DNA of 64,000 bases from NCBI RefSeq assembly GCF_036017035.1, contig NZ_JAYXHS010000001.1, positions 496,001 through 560,000 of the forward strand, given 5' to 3'. Below the pieces are notes generated by a model that worked only from the letters and a program-made list of their open reading frames with translations, was not told the DNA's origin and did no database searches. The position numbers were made by a program, and so were the translations under genes. Below, piece after piece: positions 6,060 through 15,030 of the stretch; within the stretch, counting starts at the first letter, position 1, and each line of letters opens with the position of its first letter. Origin of the DNA: Viridibacterium silvisoli. GTDB taxonomy: Bacteria > Pseudomonadota > Gammaproteobacteria > Burkholderiales > Rhodocyclaceae.

Positions 6060-7961
6060 CGTGCACTCACGCTCGCCCGCGGCGCCCGCCGCCTGATCGA
6101 GAACCTCTCCCTGCAGATCCATCCCGGCTGGCGCATCGGTGTTGTCGGTGCCAATGGCAGCGGCAAATCCAGCCTGTTCGCCCTGTTGCGCGGCGAACTG
6201 CATCAAGATCAGGGCGATCTCGACATCCCGGCGAACTGGGTGATTGCGCAGGTTGCGCAGGAAACGCCCGCACTCGCCATACCCGCACTCGACTACGCAC
6301 TCGAAGGCGACGCCGAGCTGATCGCCATCGAACGCGAGCTTGCGAAGCTCGAAGCCGAACATGTCGACGGCCATCGCGTCGGCGAGTTGCATGCGCGCCT
6401 GCAGGAGATCGACGGCTACGGCGCGCGCGCCCGTGCCAGCGCCCTGCTCGCCGGGCTGGGCTTCTCCATGGAAGACCTGCAACGCCCGGTGTCGGACTTC
6501 TCCGGCGGCTGGCGCATGCGCCTCAACCTCGCCCAGGCGCTGATGTGCCGCTCCGACCTGATGCTGCTCGACGAGCCGACCAACCACCTGGATCTCGACG
6601 CCGTCGTCTGGCTCGAGAAATGGCTGGCCGGCTATCGCGGCACCCTGCTGCTGATTTCGCATGACCGCGATTTCATCAACGCATGTGTCACGCATATCGC
6701 CTACCTCGACAGCCAGAAACTGACGCTCTACAGCGGCAATTACGATTCCTTCGAGGATCAACACGCTGAGCAACTGGCGCAACAGCAGGCGATGTTCGTG
6801 AAGCAGCAGCGTGAAGCGGCGCACCTGCAGAAGTACATCGACCGCTTCCGCGCGCAGGCCACGAAAGCCCGTCAGGCGCAGAGCCGCATCAAGGCACTGG
6901 CGCGCATGGAAAAGGTCACCGCCGCGCATGTCGACACGCCATTCGATTTCTCATTCCCGGAGCCCGACCGCGCGCCCGACCCGATGGTCACGCTGCGCGA
7001 CATCACACTCGGCTACGGCGACAAGACGATCCTGCAGAACGTAAAACTGGAACTGCGCCCCGGCGCACGCCTCGGCCTGCTCGGCCCGAATGGTGCGGGC
7101 AAGTCGACGCTGATCAAGCTGCTTGCGGGCGACCTCGCCGCCCAGGGCGGCCAATCGCTCTTCGGCAAGGGCGTCGTGCTCGGCTACTTCGCCCAGCACC
7201 AACTCGAACAGCTACGCCCTGCGGAAAGCCCGCTGCAACACCTCGTGCGTCAGGAGCCGATGACGCGTGAGCAGGACTTGCGCGACTACCTCGGCGGCTT
7301 CGACTTCCGTGGTGGCATGGCCGACACGCCGATCGGCCCATTCTCAGGCGGCGAGAAATCGCGCCTCGCGCTGGCCTTGCTGATCCGCCACAAACCAAAC
7401 CTGCTACTGCTCGACGAACCGACCAATCACCTCGACCTCGACATGCGTCACGCGCTGACCAAGGCGCTCGCCGAGTACGACGGCAGCATGGTCCTCGTCA
7501 GTCACGACCGCTCACTGCTACGCACCGTCTGCGACGACTTCCTGCTGGTCGCCGACGGCAAGGCCCAGCCCTTCGATGGCGATCTCGACGACTACCTCGA
7601 ATGGCTCAGCGCCCGTCGCGCACGCGAAGCGACTGCCAACGTCGACACGCAAGCCGCGAGCGACAAGGCCAGCCGCCTGCAAGCACGCGCCGATACTGCC
7701 GCCGACCGGCAGGCCAAGCTGCTGCGCCGCCGCCCGCTGGTGAAAGAGCTGGAGAAGCTCGAAGGCAAGCTGGCGAAACTGCAGGAAGAGAAGAAGCAAC
7801 TCGATGCGAAGCTTGGCGATCCAGAGCTGTACAACGGCCCTGACAGCAAGCAGGTGCCAGAGCTGATCAAGCGCCAGGGCGAGCTCTCACAAGGCATCGA
7901 CGAAGGCGAGGAGCGCTGGCTGGAAATCCAGGCGGAACTGGAAGAGATCGGCGAACTCTGA
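6048..7961 (+). CDS. ABC-F family ATPase, YheS-like
   Basis: A soluble protein of 637 residues with two ABC domains and no membrane segments, as in the ABC-F translation factors. Domain 1 has Walker A GANGSGKSS (about 34-42), signature DFSGGWRMRL and Walker B LMLLDEPTNHLDL. Domain 2 has GPNGAGKST, signature PFSGGEKSR and LLLLDEPTNHLDL. The interdomain linker (about 250-300, QKYIDRFRAQATKARQAQSR) and the charged C-terminal coiled coil (about 540-637) match the YheS subgroup. ABC-F proteins bind the ribosomal E site; the job of YheS-type members is not settled. The start is a TTG created or kept by the tandem duplication described separately. It is 32 bp from the MFS gene downstream. Confidence 0.92.
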   Translation: MIQFRALTLARGARRLIENLSLQIHPGWRIGVVGANGSGKSSLFALLRGELHQDQGDLDIPANWVIAQVAQETPALAIPALDYALEGDAELIAIERELAKLEAEHVDGHRVGELHARLQEIDGYGARARASALLAGLGFSMEDLQRPVSDFSGGWRMRLNLAQALMCRSDLMLLDEPTNHLDLDAVVWLEKWLAGYRGTLLLISHDRDFINACVTHIAYLDSQKLTLYSGNYDSFEDQHAEQLAQQQAMFVKQQREAAHLQKYIDRFRAQATKARQAQSRIKALARMEKVTAAHVDTPFDFSFPEPDRAPDPMVTLRDITLGYGDKTILQNVKLELRPGARLGLLGPNGAGKSTLIKLLAGDLAAQGGQSLFGKGVVLGYFAQHQLEQLRPAESPLQHLVRQEPMTREQDLRDYLGGFDFRGGMADTPIGPFSGGEKSRLALALLIRHKPNLLLLDEPTNHLDLDMRHALTKALAEYDGSMVLVSHDRSLLRTVCDDFLLVADGKAQPFDGDLDDYLEWLSARRAREATANVDTQAASDKASRLQARADTAADRQAKLLRRRPLVKELEKLEGKLAKLQEEKKQLDAKLGDPELYNGPDSKQVPELIKRQGELSQGIDEGEERWLEIQAELEEIGEL

Positions 7962-7993
7962 TCCCGACCAGCCATCGCTACGAAACCCACCCG

Positions 7994-9151
7994 ATGAATT
8001 TCACTGCCAGCTTGCGCAGCAGCCGCATCGCCACGATGGCGTTGTTCTTCTGCAGCGGTTTCGTGTTCGCTTCATGGGGCGTGCACATCCCGACCATCAA
8101 GGACAAGTTCGCGCTCGGCGAGGGCGCGCTGTCCATCGCCATGCTCTCCGTGGCCTTAGGTGCCGTGCTGGCCATGCGTCGCATCGGCTCGCTCAGCGCA
8201 CAGCTCGGCAGCGCACGAACGAGCCTCTATAGCGGCCTGTTGCTCGCCGTCAGCGCCGGGCTGATCCTCGTCATGCCCGACTACACCCTGCTCGTCATCT
8301 GGCTGCTGCTGTTCGGTGCGGCAAATGCCGCGCTGGATGTCGCCATGAACTCGCAGGCGGCGATCGTCGAGAATCTCTACGCGCGTCCCATCATGTCGTC
8401 GATGCACGGCCTGTTCAGTCTCGGTGGCTTCGCCGGGGCACTGCTCGGTGCGATCTGGTTCGGGCTGGGCGCGGGCGTCACGAGTCATATGCTCCTCGTC
8501 GCCGTGATCACAGCCATCAGCTGCGTTCTGGCTCGCCCGGCGCTGCGCACAGACCCACCTCATGAGTCGCATGAATCAGCGAGCGACAAGCGCCAGGTCG
8601 GCCGCCATCTGCGACGCCTCGGCATGCTGGCTTTCCTCGGGCTGGTTGCCGAAGGTGCCATGTACGACTGGAGCGCCGTCTATATGCGCGACCATGCACA
8701 CGCGTCGGCGGCCTGGGTCAATGCCGGTTATGCGGCATTCTCGGCCGGCATGGCCGGCGGCCGTTTCGCGGGCGACGCCATTCGCGGCGCACTGGGCAGC
8801 GTACGCATCCTGCAATGGAGTGCTGGCCTGTGCGTGGCCGGCATCGCGCTGGCCCTGCTGCTACCCCTGCCCTTGCCGGCGGCAATTGGTTGCGGACTGA
8901 TCGGCCTCGGCGCTTCGAACATGATGCCGGTACTGTTCGCCGCCTCGGCAAATGCCAAAGGCATTCCGCCGTCCGAAGCCATCGCGGCCATGGCACGTAT
9001 CGCCTACATGGGGCTGTTGTGCGGCCCTGTACTGATCGGTTTGCTGGCGCAGGCCACGGGCCTGCCCTTCGCGCTGTGCATTGTCGGCGTCAGCGCCGCC
9101 ATGGTCGGCATGCGCGCGCGTGGCGCGCTGCGCGACCTCGAAGAAGCCTGA
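7994..9151 (+). CDS. MFS transporter, YbjJ-like
   Basis: 385 residues with about 12 hydrophobic helices in two halves, joined by a polar linker (HESHESASDKRQVGRHLRRL, about residues 194-213). The opening (RIATMALFFCSGFVFASWGVHIPTIKD) and ALDVAMNSQA are typical of the YbjJ/fucose-permease-like branch of the major facilitator superfamily. It should be an inner-membrane secondary transporter, but the substrate cannot be told from sequence. It follows the ABC-F gene closely on the same strand and may be co-transcribed. The nearby ATG has no strong Shine-Dalgarno. Confidence 0.88.
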   Translation: MNFTASLRSSRIATMALFFCSGFVFASWGVHIPTIKDKFALGEGALSIAMLSVALGAVLAMRRIGSLSAQLGSARTSLYSGLLLAVSAGLILVMPDYTLLVIWLLLFGAANAALDVAMNSQAAIVENLYARPIMSSMHGLFSLGGFAGALLGAIWFGLGAGVTSHMLLVAVITAISCVLARPALRTDPPHESHESASDKRQVGRHLRRLGMLAFLGLVAEGAMYDWSAVYMRDHAHASAAWVNAGYAAFSAGMAGGRFAGDAIRGALGSVRILQWSAGLCVAGIALALLLPLPLPAAIGCGLIGLGASNMMPVLFAASANAKGIPPSEAIAAMARIAYMGLLCGPVLIGLLAQATGLPFALCIVGVSAAMVGMRARGALRDLEEA

Positions 9152-9874
9152 CTACGCCAGCACGCTGCGGGCGTTGGCGGTAAGGACCGACAGCGCCAGC
9201 TTCTGCCGCCCTCTGTCGTCAAAATTGTCCGCGGCCAGCCAGGTCTCGAAGGCCTCGTTCAACGCGGGCCATTCGCCATCGAGAATGGAGAACCAGGCGG
9301 TGTCACGATTGCGCCCCTTCACCACCAGCAATTGCCTGAAGATGCCCTCGAACTGGAAACCGAGGCGCAACGCCGCGCGACGCGACGCTTCGTTCAGATC
9401 GTTGCATTTCCATTCACAACGACGATAGCCGCAACGGAACACGTATGCGGCCAGCAGATAGAGCGCTTCGGTTGCTGCGCGTGTTTGCTGTAGCAGGGGT
9501 GAGAAATTGAGATGACCAATCTCGATCACGCCGTTGTCCGGGTCGGGTCGCAGATAGCCGGCGAGACCGACAGCTTTCTCTGTCGCCAGATCGACGATGG
9601 CATACAACAGCACACCCTTCTTCTGCCGTTGCGACTCGATCCAGGCCGCATACTCATCGAAGGACGCAAATGGGCCGTAAGGCAGATACGTCCAGCTGCG
9701 CCCCTCCGCATCCAGGCTGTTGGCGGCATGCAACGCTTCTGCATGACCGGCCTGGAGCGGCTCCAGGCGGCAATATCGCCCGTTCAACGTAACGTGCGGC
9801 GGTAGCTGGCAGGCTGCCCATTCTTCCAGTCTTCGACCGATCGGCTGTCCGAGTTCGTTGTGCTCCGTGCGCAT
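9152..9874 (-). CDS. GNAT family N-acetyltransferase, RimJ/RimL-like
   Basis: 240 residues. The middle carries a GNAT fold: GRYCRLEPLQAGHAEALH, then LDAEGRSWTYLPYGPF, and the acetyl-CoA-binding region with IEIGHLNFSPLLQQTRAATEA and the C-terminal motif NEASRRAALRLGFQFEG, which is typical of RimJ/RimL-like acetyltransferases acting on amines or protein N-termini. The ATG at 9874 fits the family N-terminus; a longer frame to 9970 adds unrelated residues. It converges on the MFS gene, with the stop directly beyond it. Substrate unknown. Confidence 0.88.
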   Translation of the reverse strand: MRTEHNELGQPIGRRLEEWAACQLPPHVTLNGRYCRLEPLQAGHAEALHAANSLDAEGRSWTYLPYGPFASFDEYAAWIESQRQKKGVLLYAIVDLATEKAVGLAGYLRPDPDNGVIEIGHLNFSPLLQQTRAATEALYLLAAYVFRCGYRRCEWKCNDLNEASRRAALRLGFQFEGIFRQLLVVKGRNRDTAWFSILDGEWPALNEAFETWLAADNFDDRGRQKLALSVLTANARSVLA

Positions 9875-9956
9875 GCGGGATCCGTTTGCGATTGAAAGAG
9901 ACGGAGAGTATCGCGCACCTGAAACGCAAAGGCACTGCCCGGCGAAGGACCGGCAG

Positions 9957-10622
9957 CTACACGCGTGCACGCCGACGCCAGGCCAGGATCAACGCGGCGA
10001 TAGCCGTTGCTGCGAGAGGCAGGCTTTCGGGCTCCGGCACAGAGAGGGGGTCGAAGCTGAAGCTGGAAAAAACCACATCAAAGCTCAACGCTCTGGAGCC
10101 AAAGGCGCCATACGAGCGACTCAGGTCCACGTCGCCGCCGTGCAGGCCGGACAGATCGAGCGCAGGGAAGAAGGCTGCCGGGCCACCGAACAAGGTCAAG
10201 GCGAGCCAGGGCGTATTGCCGCCGTAGCCGGTAAGAAGTTCAAGCCCTTGCCCGGACGAGGTCTGCGTCAGCGTCACGTCAGCCGCCGGCCCGGCGAGTT
10301 CATACGACCCCGCTCTCGCAGGCACCTCAAAGACGATGTGCAGTGGTTGCGGTACGCGTGGCGGGAAAGAAAGGTCCCTGTACCAGAAGCCCGCGCTGGT
10401 GCTGCCATCTCCGCCAATCAACTCGAAAGGGCTCGTGTCGAGCGAGAAGGATCCTGTCACCACGTCGCCTGCGCGCACGGACAGAAAGGGTGGATTCAGG
10501 CCGCTCACACGCACCGCGTTGCCGGTGAATGACCCGGAGATGAGCACCGCGTCAGCCCTCTGCACGACAAATGAGAAGCCCGCCGCAAGCACGGCAGCAA
10601 TGAGTCGGGAATGCAGCTTCAT
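9957..10622 (-). CDS. PEP-CTERM sorting domain protein
   Basis: 221 residues with a signal peptide (about 1-25, ending VQRADA) and a C-terminal PEP-CTERM tag: VPEPESLPLA, a hydrophobic helix and the basic end WRRRARV. Such proteins are exported, processed by an exosortase and released or anchored at the surface, often with exopolysaccharide. The body (about 26-195) has the pattern of a beta-sandwich (GDVVTGSFSLDTSPFELIGG) seen in many PEP-CTERM proteins of unknown function. The start is the ATG at 10622, with GGAGG six bases before it. The exosortase is not in this window. Confidence 0.9.
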   Translation of the reverse strand: MKLHSRLIAAVLAAGFSFVVQRADAVLISGSFTGNAVRVSGLNPPFLSVRAGDVVTGSFSLDTSPFELIGGDGSTSAGFWYRDLSFPPRVPQPLHIVFEVPARAGSYELAGPAADVTLTQTSSGQGLELLTGYGGNTPWLALTLFGGPAAFFPALDLSGLHGGDVDLSRSYGAFGSRALSFDVVFSSFSFDPLSVPEPESLPLAATAIAALILAWRRRARV

Positions 10623-10849
10623 GGTGGCCTCCTGGAAACTTGCGGCACGGACGGAGCCCTCGCGCAGCAAGAACTGCTCCGCCAGATGAATAAGGCATAA
10701 GCCGGATGAATTCCGACAGCGGGAGGCACCACAGCGTGGCTGCTGCCATCCCTGCTGACACCACGTTGTCAGTAGCCCCTCTCCATCATGAGCGCTCCAA
10801 CCCACCACGCCGGCGCTACCTCAGCCGGAAACCCGAAGGAGATAAGGTC

Positions 10850-11218
10850 ATGAATGCCATCAACTGGTTCGAAATTCCCGCTACCGATTTCGCACGTGCC
10901 ACGCGTTTCTATGAGCAGATCCTCGCGGCGCCGCTTCACATCGACGGCAGCATGGGGACCAAACTCGCCGTCTTTCCCTACACGCAGGGAGAAGGCATCG
11001 GTGGTGCCGTCGTGGAGATGCCGCAAGCGCGCCCCCACGCAGACGGCACGCGCATCTACCTCAACGCAGGCGCCGATCTCGACGCGATCCTGCAGCGTGT
11101 GCCCGCAGCAGGCGGCAGCGTCGTCATGCCGAAGACATTCCTGCGCGAGGACATCGGCCATATCGGCATGTTCTCGGACAGCGAAGGCAATGTCATCGGG
11201 CTCCATTCCCCGAACTGA
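10850..11218 (+). CDS. VOC family protein (glyoxalase/bleomycin-resistance fold)
   Basis: 122 residues with one vicinal-oxygen-chelate domain: INWFEIPATDFARATRFYEQIL at the start and IGHIGMFSDSEGNVIGLHSPN at the end, the usual first and last beta strands. Metal ligands probably include the Glu and His near the termini, but I cannot assign them surely. The ATG at 10850 has an ideal GAAGGAGAT upstream. It is followed by an EVE-like gene and a YafY-type regulator, a pairing often seen with these small VOC proteins. Substrate unknown. Confidence 0.92.
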   Translation: MNAINWFEIPATDFARATRFYEQILAAPLHIDGSMGTKLAVFPYTQGEGIGGAVVEMPQARPHADGTRIYLNAGADLDAILQRVPAAGGSVVMPKTFLREDIGHIGMFSDSEGNVIGLHSPN

Positions 11219-11233
11219 GCCCGTCAGCCTGCA

Positions 11234-11259
11234 GTCATTCCGGCGCTCGCCGGGATGAC
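11234..11259 (+). repeat. REP-like palindrome
   Basis: GTCATTCCGGCG-CTCG-CCGGGATGAC folds into a single near-perfect hairpin between the VOC and EVE-like genes. It belongs to the GTCATTCC...GGATGAC type of intergenic palindrome common in betaproteobacteria. No T-run follows. Confidence 0.7.
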
Positions 11260-11291
11260 GCTCCTCGCCACCGCCACACGAAGGAATACCC

Positions 11292-11804
11292 ATGCGCTAC
11301 TGGATCGGCGTCGCCTCGCGCGACCATGTTGCACGCGGCATCACAGGCGGCTTCTGCCAGCTCTGTCACGGCAAGGCCCAACCCCTGCGGCGCATGTCAG
11401 CAGGCGACTGGATCATCTATTACTCGCCCAGGGAGGAAATGAGCGGTAGTACGCCCTGTCAGCGCTTCACCGCCATCGGCGAAGTGCAAGCGGGCGACGT
11501 CTATGCTCATGCGATCAGCCATTGGTTCGTGCCGCATCGTCGCAAGGCGCGCTTTCATGAAGCGCAGGAAGCCGACATCCGACCGCTCATTCCGCGACTC
11601 GACTTCATCCGGGACAAATCACGCTGGGGTTATGCCTTCCGTTTCGGTCACATCGAGATTTCGCGTGAGGACTTCGAGATCATCGCCACGCAGATGCATG
11701 TCGTGATTCCCGATGTCGCAGATGCGGACGACACCTCGTTCGCCCAGCCAGTGATGGCACCCCACCCGCAGTGCGCCCTGTTTCCAGAAGTACGGTGCGC
11801 CTAG
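11292..11804 (+). CDS. EVE domain-containing protein, UPF0310 type
   Basis: 170 residues. Starts RYWIGVASRDHVARGITGGFCQ and contains AGDWIIYYSPREE, FTAIGEV and the tail SRWGYAFRFGHIEISREDF, the order found in the UPF0310 branch of EVE/PUA-like proteins. The fold binds modified bases in characterised relatives, but no ligand is known for this branch. The stop is 29 bases before the WYL-type regulator, whose promoter-like TAGAAT (11802-11807) overlaps the end of this gene. This is the second EVE protein in the window and it differs clearly from the one at 4194. Confidence 0.88.
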   Translation: MRYWIGVASRDHVARGITGGFCQLCHGKAQPLRRMSAGDWIIYYSPREEMSGSTPCQRFTAIGEVQAGDVYAHAISHWFVPHRRKARFHEAQEADIRPLIPRLDFIRDKSRWGYAFRFGHIEISREDFEIIATQMHVVIPDVADADDTSFAQPVMAPHPQCALFPEVRCA

Positions 11805-11833
11805 AATAGTCAGCCTCCCACGCCACCATCGCC

Positions 11834-12541
11834 ATGCGCCGCGCCGACCGCCTCTTCCGCCTTGTTGAACTCCTGCGCAGCCGCTCGTCCTGCACTGGGG
11901 CCTGGCTCGCCGACCAGCTACAGGTGTCATTGCGCACGCTGTACCGCGACATCACTGATCTGAGCTTGTCCGGCGTGCCCATCGAGGGAGAGGCCGGCGT
12001 TGGCTATCGCCTGAAGCACCGCATCGACATCCCGCCGCTTACCTTCGACATCGACGAGATCGAAGCCTTGCTCGTTGGTACGCGCATGGTCCAGGCCTGG
12101 GCCGATCCGGAACTCGAACGGGCTGCGCTCGCTGCCATGGCGAAGATCCAGAATGTATTGCCGGAAGCCCGCAGGCGCGAAGCCTCGCTGGCACGCCTCT
12201 TCGTCCCGAACTATCCGCGCGGCCGCCCACCCTGGCTCGGCCAGCTACGCCACGCCGTACGTCGCCGCAACATCATCCAGATCGACTATCAGAAAGAAGA
12301 TGGCACACCCTCGCAGCGTGAGCTCTGGCCATTGGGTCTGTTCTTCTGGGGGCACAACTGGACCCTCGTGGGCTGGTGCGAACTGCGCGGCGACTTCCGT
12401 CACTTCCGCGTCGACCGCGTGCAGACCGTTGCTGTGCAGCCCGCGATTTTTCCCGACCAGAAAGGCCGGCGACTCAGCGATTTCTACGATCAGCTGGAGC
12501 GGAAGGAAGGCATACGGATGCGCGACAACGGCATGGCCTGA
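11834..12541 (+). CDS. Transcriptional regulator with HTH and WYL domain (YafY type)
   Basis: 235 residues. An N-terminal winged helix of HTH_11/DeoR-like type (MRRADRLFRLVELLRSR ... LQVSLRTLYRDITDL, about 1-60) is followed by a WYL domain (about 135-205: IQIDYQKEDGTPSQRELWPLG ... NWTLVGWCELRGDFRHFRVD). WYL regulators respond to small ligands or nucleic acid and are often repressors of neighbouring genes. Its partner set here is the VOC and EVE-like genes just upstream. The ATG at 11834 has no clear Shine-Dalgarno, but the frame and family N-terminus agree. Confidence 0.92.
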   Translation: MRRADRLFRLVELLRSRSSCTGAWLADQLQVSLRTLYRDITDLSLSGVPIEGEAGVGYRLKHRIDIPPLTFDIDEIEALLVGTRMVQAWADPELERAALAAMAKIQNVLPEARRREASLARLFVPNYPRGRPPWLGQLRHAVRRRNIIQIDYQKEDGTPSQRELWPLGLFFWGHNWTLVGWCELRGDFRHFRVDRVQTVAVQPAIFPDQKGRRLSDFYDQLERKEGIRMRDNGMA

Positions 12542-12728
12542 ATGGCCGGGAGTGGCCGCATCAAGCAATCCGTTTCGACCTGCGGCACATCGCACTGCCC
12601 TTCCGGGCAGCTCGATCGCGAAATGGCCGCAAGCGATAAATTTGCACGGATTTACATTCGGCGAGATCCCTTATACTCGCCGCGCATCATCGCGCCATAA
12701 CCAAATTCAAAGGCCCGGGGGAATCAAT

Positions 12729-13721
12729 ATGAAGTTCAAGACGCTGGCTGCCGCCGCAGCCCTGCTCTGCGCGACCGCAGCTTCGCAAGCTGCCAATGTC
12801 AGCTTCGTCATCAACTATGTCGATGCACCTGGCGTCGGCTTCAACGACGCCACCTACGGTGTGCAACGCAAGGCCGTGCTGGAAACAGCCGTCAGCTACT
12901 GGAGCAATCTGCTGGTCGCCGGCTACGCGGGCGAAACGATCTCTCTCAACGCTGGCAGCGACCCTGCTTCCACCTCCAGCAGCCCCGGCTCGGCCAATGC
13001 TTCGCTGGCCTACTACACGATCAACGGCACGCAGTACGACGCAGCTATGGCGCAGCACAAGCTCGGCGTCAATCTGACCACTGCGGCTGATGCAACAAAC
13101 TCCGCGGGGACCGGTGCTGATGCCCGACTGATCTACAACTTCACCGCCGGCATGACAAGCCAGACTTACCTCGGAACAGATGGCAATCCACCGCCAGACC
13201 AGTTCGACATGCTGACTTACTCCAAGCGCTACGTGGCCCATATTCTCGGCCTTGAAAGCCGGATCACCACCGGCCTCGCGAGCCAGGGCGCTTTCCTCGG
13301 CGGCATTCCGTCGGCCTACGATCGTCTCGTGGCAGAGAAACAAGCGGATAACAGCTTCCTGTATCTGACCGCGATGACTGACACACAGCGCGTGTCGGCC
13401 CTGACCGGCAGCAATCTCTACTGGATGGGCACCAATGCGAAAGCGGCCAATGGTGGCGACTTCCTGAAACTCAACACGCTGCCATTGAAAGCGGACAAGA
13501 CGATCGACCCGAATGCCGAAGTCTGGGCAGATCCCGTCGAGCAAACCCTGATGTCCTACGGCCCGCTCCGAGGCGTGAGCCGCTCGGCCGACGCGCTGAC
13601 CTTCGGCCAGCTGCAGGACCTGGGCTGGACGATCGCGGCGGTGCCCGAGCCATCAACCTACGCCATGCTGTTGGCAGGTCTGGGCCTGTGCGGTTTCATC
13701 GCCCGTCGCCGCAGCGCCTGA
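12729..13721 (+). CDS. PEP-CTERM protein, metalloprotease-like with degenerate active site
   Basis: 330 residues: signal peptide (about 1-22), body, and PEP-CTERM tag VPEPSTYAMLLAGLGL with basic end ARRRSA. The body follows the plan of PEP-CTERM-linked zinc metalloproteases: an early AVSYWSNLLV helix, a central helix, then LMSYGPLRGVSRS ... LTFGQLQDLGW just before the tag. The place where HExxHxxG should stand reads RYVAHILG (residues 167-174), so the first zinc His and the catalytic Glu are replaced and only the second His (171) remains. It is therefore probably not an active protease. A TATACT -10-like box lies at 12672-12677, GGGGGA precedes the ATG, and a terminator follows. Confidence 0.85.
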   Translation: MKFKTLAAAAALLCATAASQAANVSFVINYVDAPGVGFNDATYGVQRKAVLETAVSYWSNLLVAGYAGETISLNAGSDPASTSSSPGSANASLAYYTINGTQYDAAMAQHKLGVNLTTAADATNSAGTGADARLIYNFTAGMTSQTYLGTDGNPPPDQFDMLTYSKRYVAHILGLESRITTGLASQGAFLGGIPSAYDRLVAEKQADNSFLYLTAMTDTQRVSALTGSNLYWMGTNAKAANGGDFLKLNTLPLKADKTIDPNAEVWADPVEQTLMSYGPLRGVSRSADALTFGQLQDLGWTIAAVPEPSTYAMLLAGLGLCGFIARRRSA

Positions 13722-13747
13722 GCGGGCAGCAACTCTCGCCAGAAGGC

Positions 13748-13774
13748 GCCGCATCGCGGCGCCTTTTTTTTGGA
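13748..13774 (+). terminator. Intrinsic terminator after the PEP-CTERM gene
   Basis: GGCGCCGC-ATC-GCGGCGCC stem followed by a run of eight T, about 25 bases after the stop codon. Confidence 0.9.
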
Positions 13775-13830
13775 ATTGCATACTTGAGTCCCCGGGCTTG
13801 ATGCTGAGGCCCTGGTCATGCCCAAGCCGT

Positions 13831-13933
13831 CGTCATTCCCATCCAGCGCCGCTCACCCACTCCCCAAAGCCGCTCGGCTCCCGCTCGACCGCAGGTCAGT
13901 CTGTCCTGAGCTTGTCGAGGGGTGGGAATGACG
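13831..13933. repeat. Palindromic intergenic repeat
   Basis: Outer arms CGTCATTCCCA (13831-13841) and TGGGAATGACG (13923-13933) are perfect 11-bp complements around a 81-base centre that includes TCTGTCCTGAGCTTGTCGAG, a common dispersed repeat motif. The gene-free stretch 13722-14058 otherwise contains only the terminator above and about 120 bases before the next gene in which I see nothing definite. Confidence 0.65.
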
Positions 13934-14058
13934 GAGTCCGGGGGGCATCAAGCACGTAGATCATTTTTTGGATAGAGATCAGACAGACCTCGGTCACTGC
14001 AACACCAGCAGCGGAACAAGGGTAAGTTGCAAAGCCCCTCCCTGCTAATCTTCGCTGC

Positions 14059-14901
14059 ATGCTCACGACAGCCAGTGCCATCACCTTTCTCGGCCTTTTC
14101 GTCTCGCAGCTCAGCGCTCTAAGCGGCATGCCATGGCGATTCATCGCCACCTCATTTTTCATCACCCTGATTGCCGGCTGCGCGGCAGGGATTGTCACGA
14201 CACCCGGCGCAGCACTCGCCCTTGCGGGCTTGCTTCTCGCCGCACTGTCGCACCACCTTGCCGTCAGGCCATCAGCCAGATCATGGCGCACGCCGTGCAT
14301 CGTGCTGCTGGCGCTACTTGCGCTTGCACTCGGTTTTCATGCAGTGCCTGGCTTCAAGCCGCAGGTGCTGATGAATGACTTCGGCCGGGATGCTGCGCAC
14401 ACGCTCACATGGCATGCCGACAAGGGCATCGGTGGCTTGCTGTTGCTGATGGCATGCGCCAACTCCCCGCGCACCCGCGACTACCGTCGCTTGATCGCCA
14501 TGCTGATGCTGTGCCCTGCCGTGCTCACATCAGCCGCACTGCTCGGCGGCATCGCCACACTCGACCCACGCTGGTTGTCGGGCTCCGCAATGTGGCTGCT
14601 CGGCAATCTGTTCCTTACGATCGTCGCGGAAGAGGTGTTTTTCAGAGGCCTGCTACAACAGCGCCTCGGCCACTGGCTGCAAGCACGATGGGCATGTGGT
14701 CCATGGCCGGCCATCGCGTTCGTTGCGCTACTTTTTGCAGCGGTGCACGCCCCTTGGGGTCTGGGCTTTGCCATCGGCGCAGGGCTCGCTGGCGTGCTGT
14801 ATGGCGCACTCCATGAACATGGTGGCCTGCGCTGGGCCATCGCAGGGCACGCCATCAGCAATGCGGCCTTGCTGGTGCTGACCCGTTCCCCTCTGGGGTG
14901 A
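14059..14901 (+). CDS. CPBP family intramembrane metalloprotease (CAAX protease-like)
   Basis: 280 residues and about eight membrane helices. The C-terminal part has the ABI/CPBP motifs: EEVFFRGLLQQRLG (about 194-207, the EExxxR motif), then FAAVHAPWG and the final NAALL helix preceded by IAGHAISN. These motifs supply the Glu and His residues of the active site. Members cleave membrane-linked substrates or act in bacteriocin self-protection; the role here is unknown. It is a single gene with no obvious partner. The ATG at 14059 has no clear Shine-Dalgarno. Confidence 0.9.
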   Translation: MLTTASAITFLGLFVSQLSALSGMPWRFIATSFFITLIAGCAAGIVTTPGAALALAGLLLAALSHHLAVRPSARSWRTPCIVLLALLALALGFHAVPGFKPQVLMNDFGRDAAHTLTWHADKGIGGLLLLMACANSPRTRDYRRLIAMLMLCPAVLTSAALLGGIATLDPRWLSGSAMWLLGNLFLTIVAEEVFFRGLLQQRLGHWLQARWACGPWPAIAFVALLFAAVHAPWGLGFAIGAGLAGVLYGALHEHGGLRWAIAGHAISNAALLVLTRSPLG

Positions 14902-15030
14902 TCTGCACACGCCGGCTCGCGGCAAACCAGCCTGATTGTGTATCACGGGCCTGCGCTCAGACCGACGGGGCTGCCTGTCTGTAACTGCTTGGGCTAGGAT
15001 TCCGGGACGAGAACACGCGGGAGACAACAC

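Noticed and set aside
5940..6929. A 329-codon minus-strand frame over the ABC-F gene
   Set aside because: Composition typical of a shadow frame; the ABC-F motifs on the plus strand are complete.
13722..14058. Possible small gene or RNA in this gap
   Set aside because: Only a terminator and a dispersed-type palindrome are visible; no frame with a start site and no further ordered stems.
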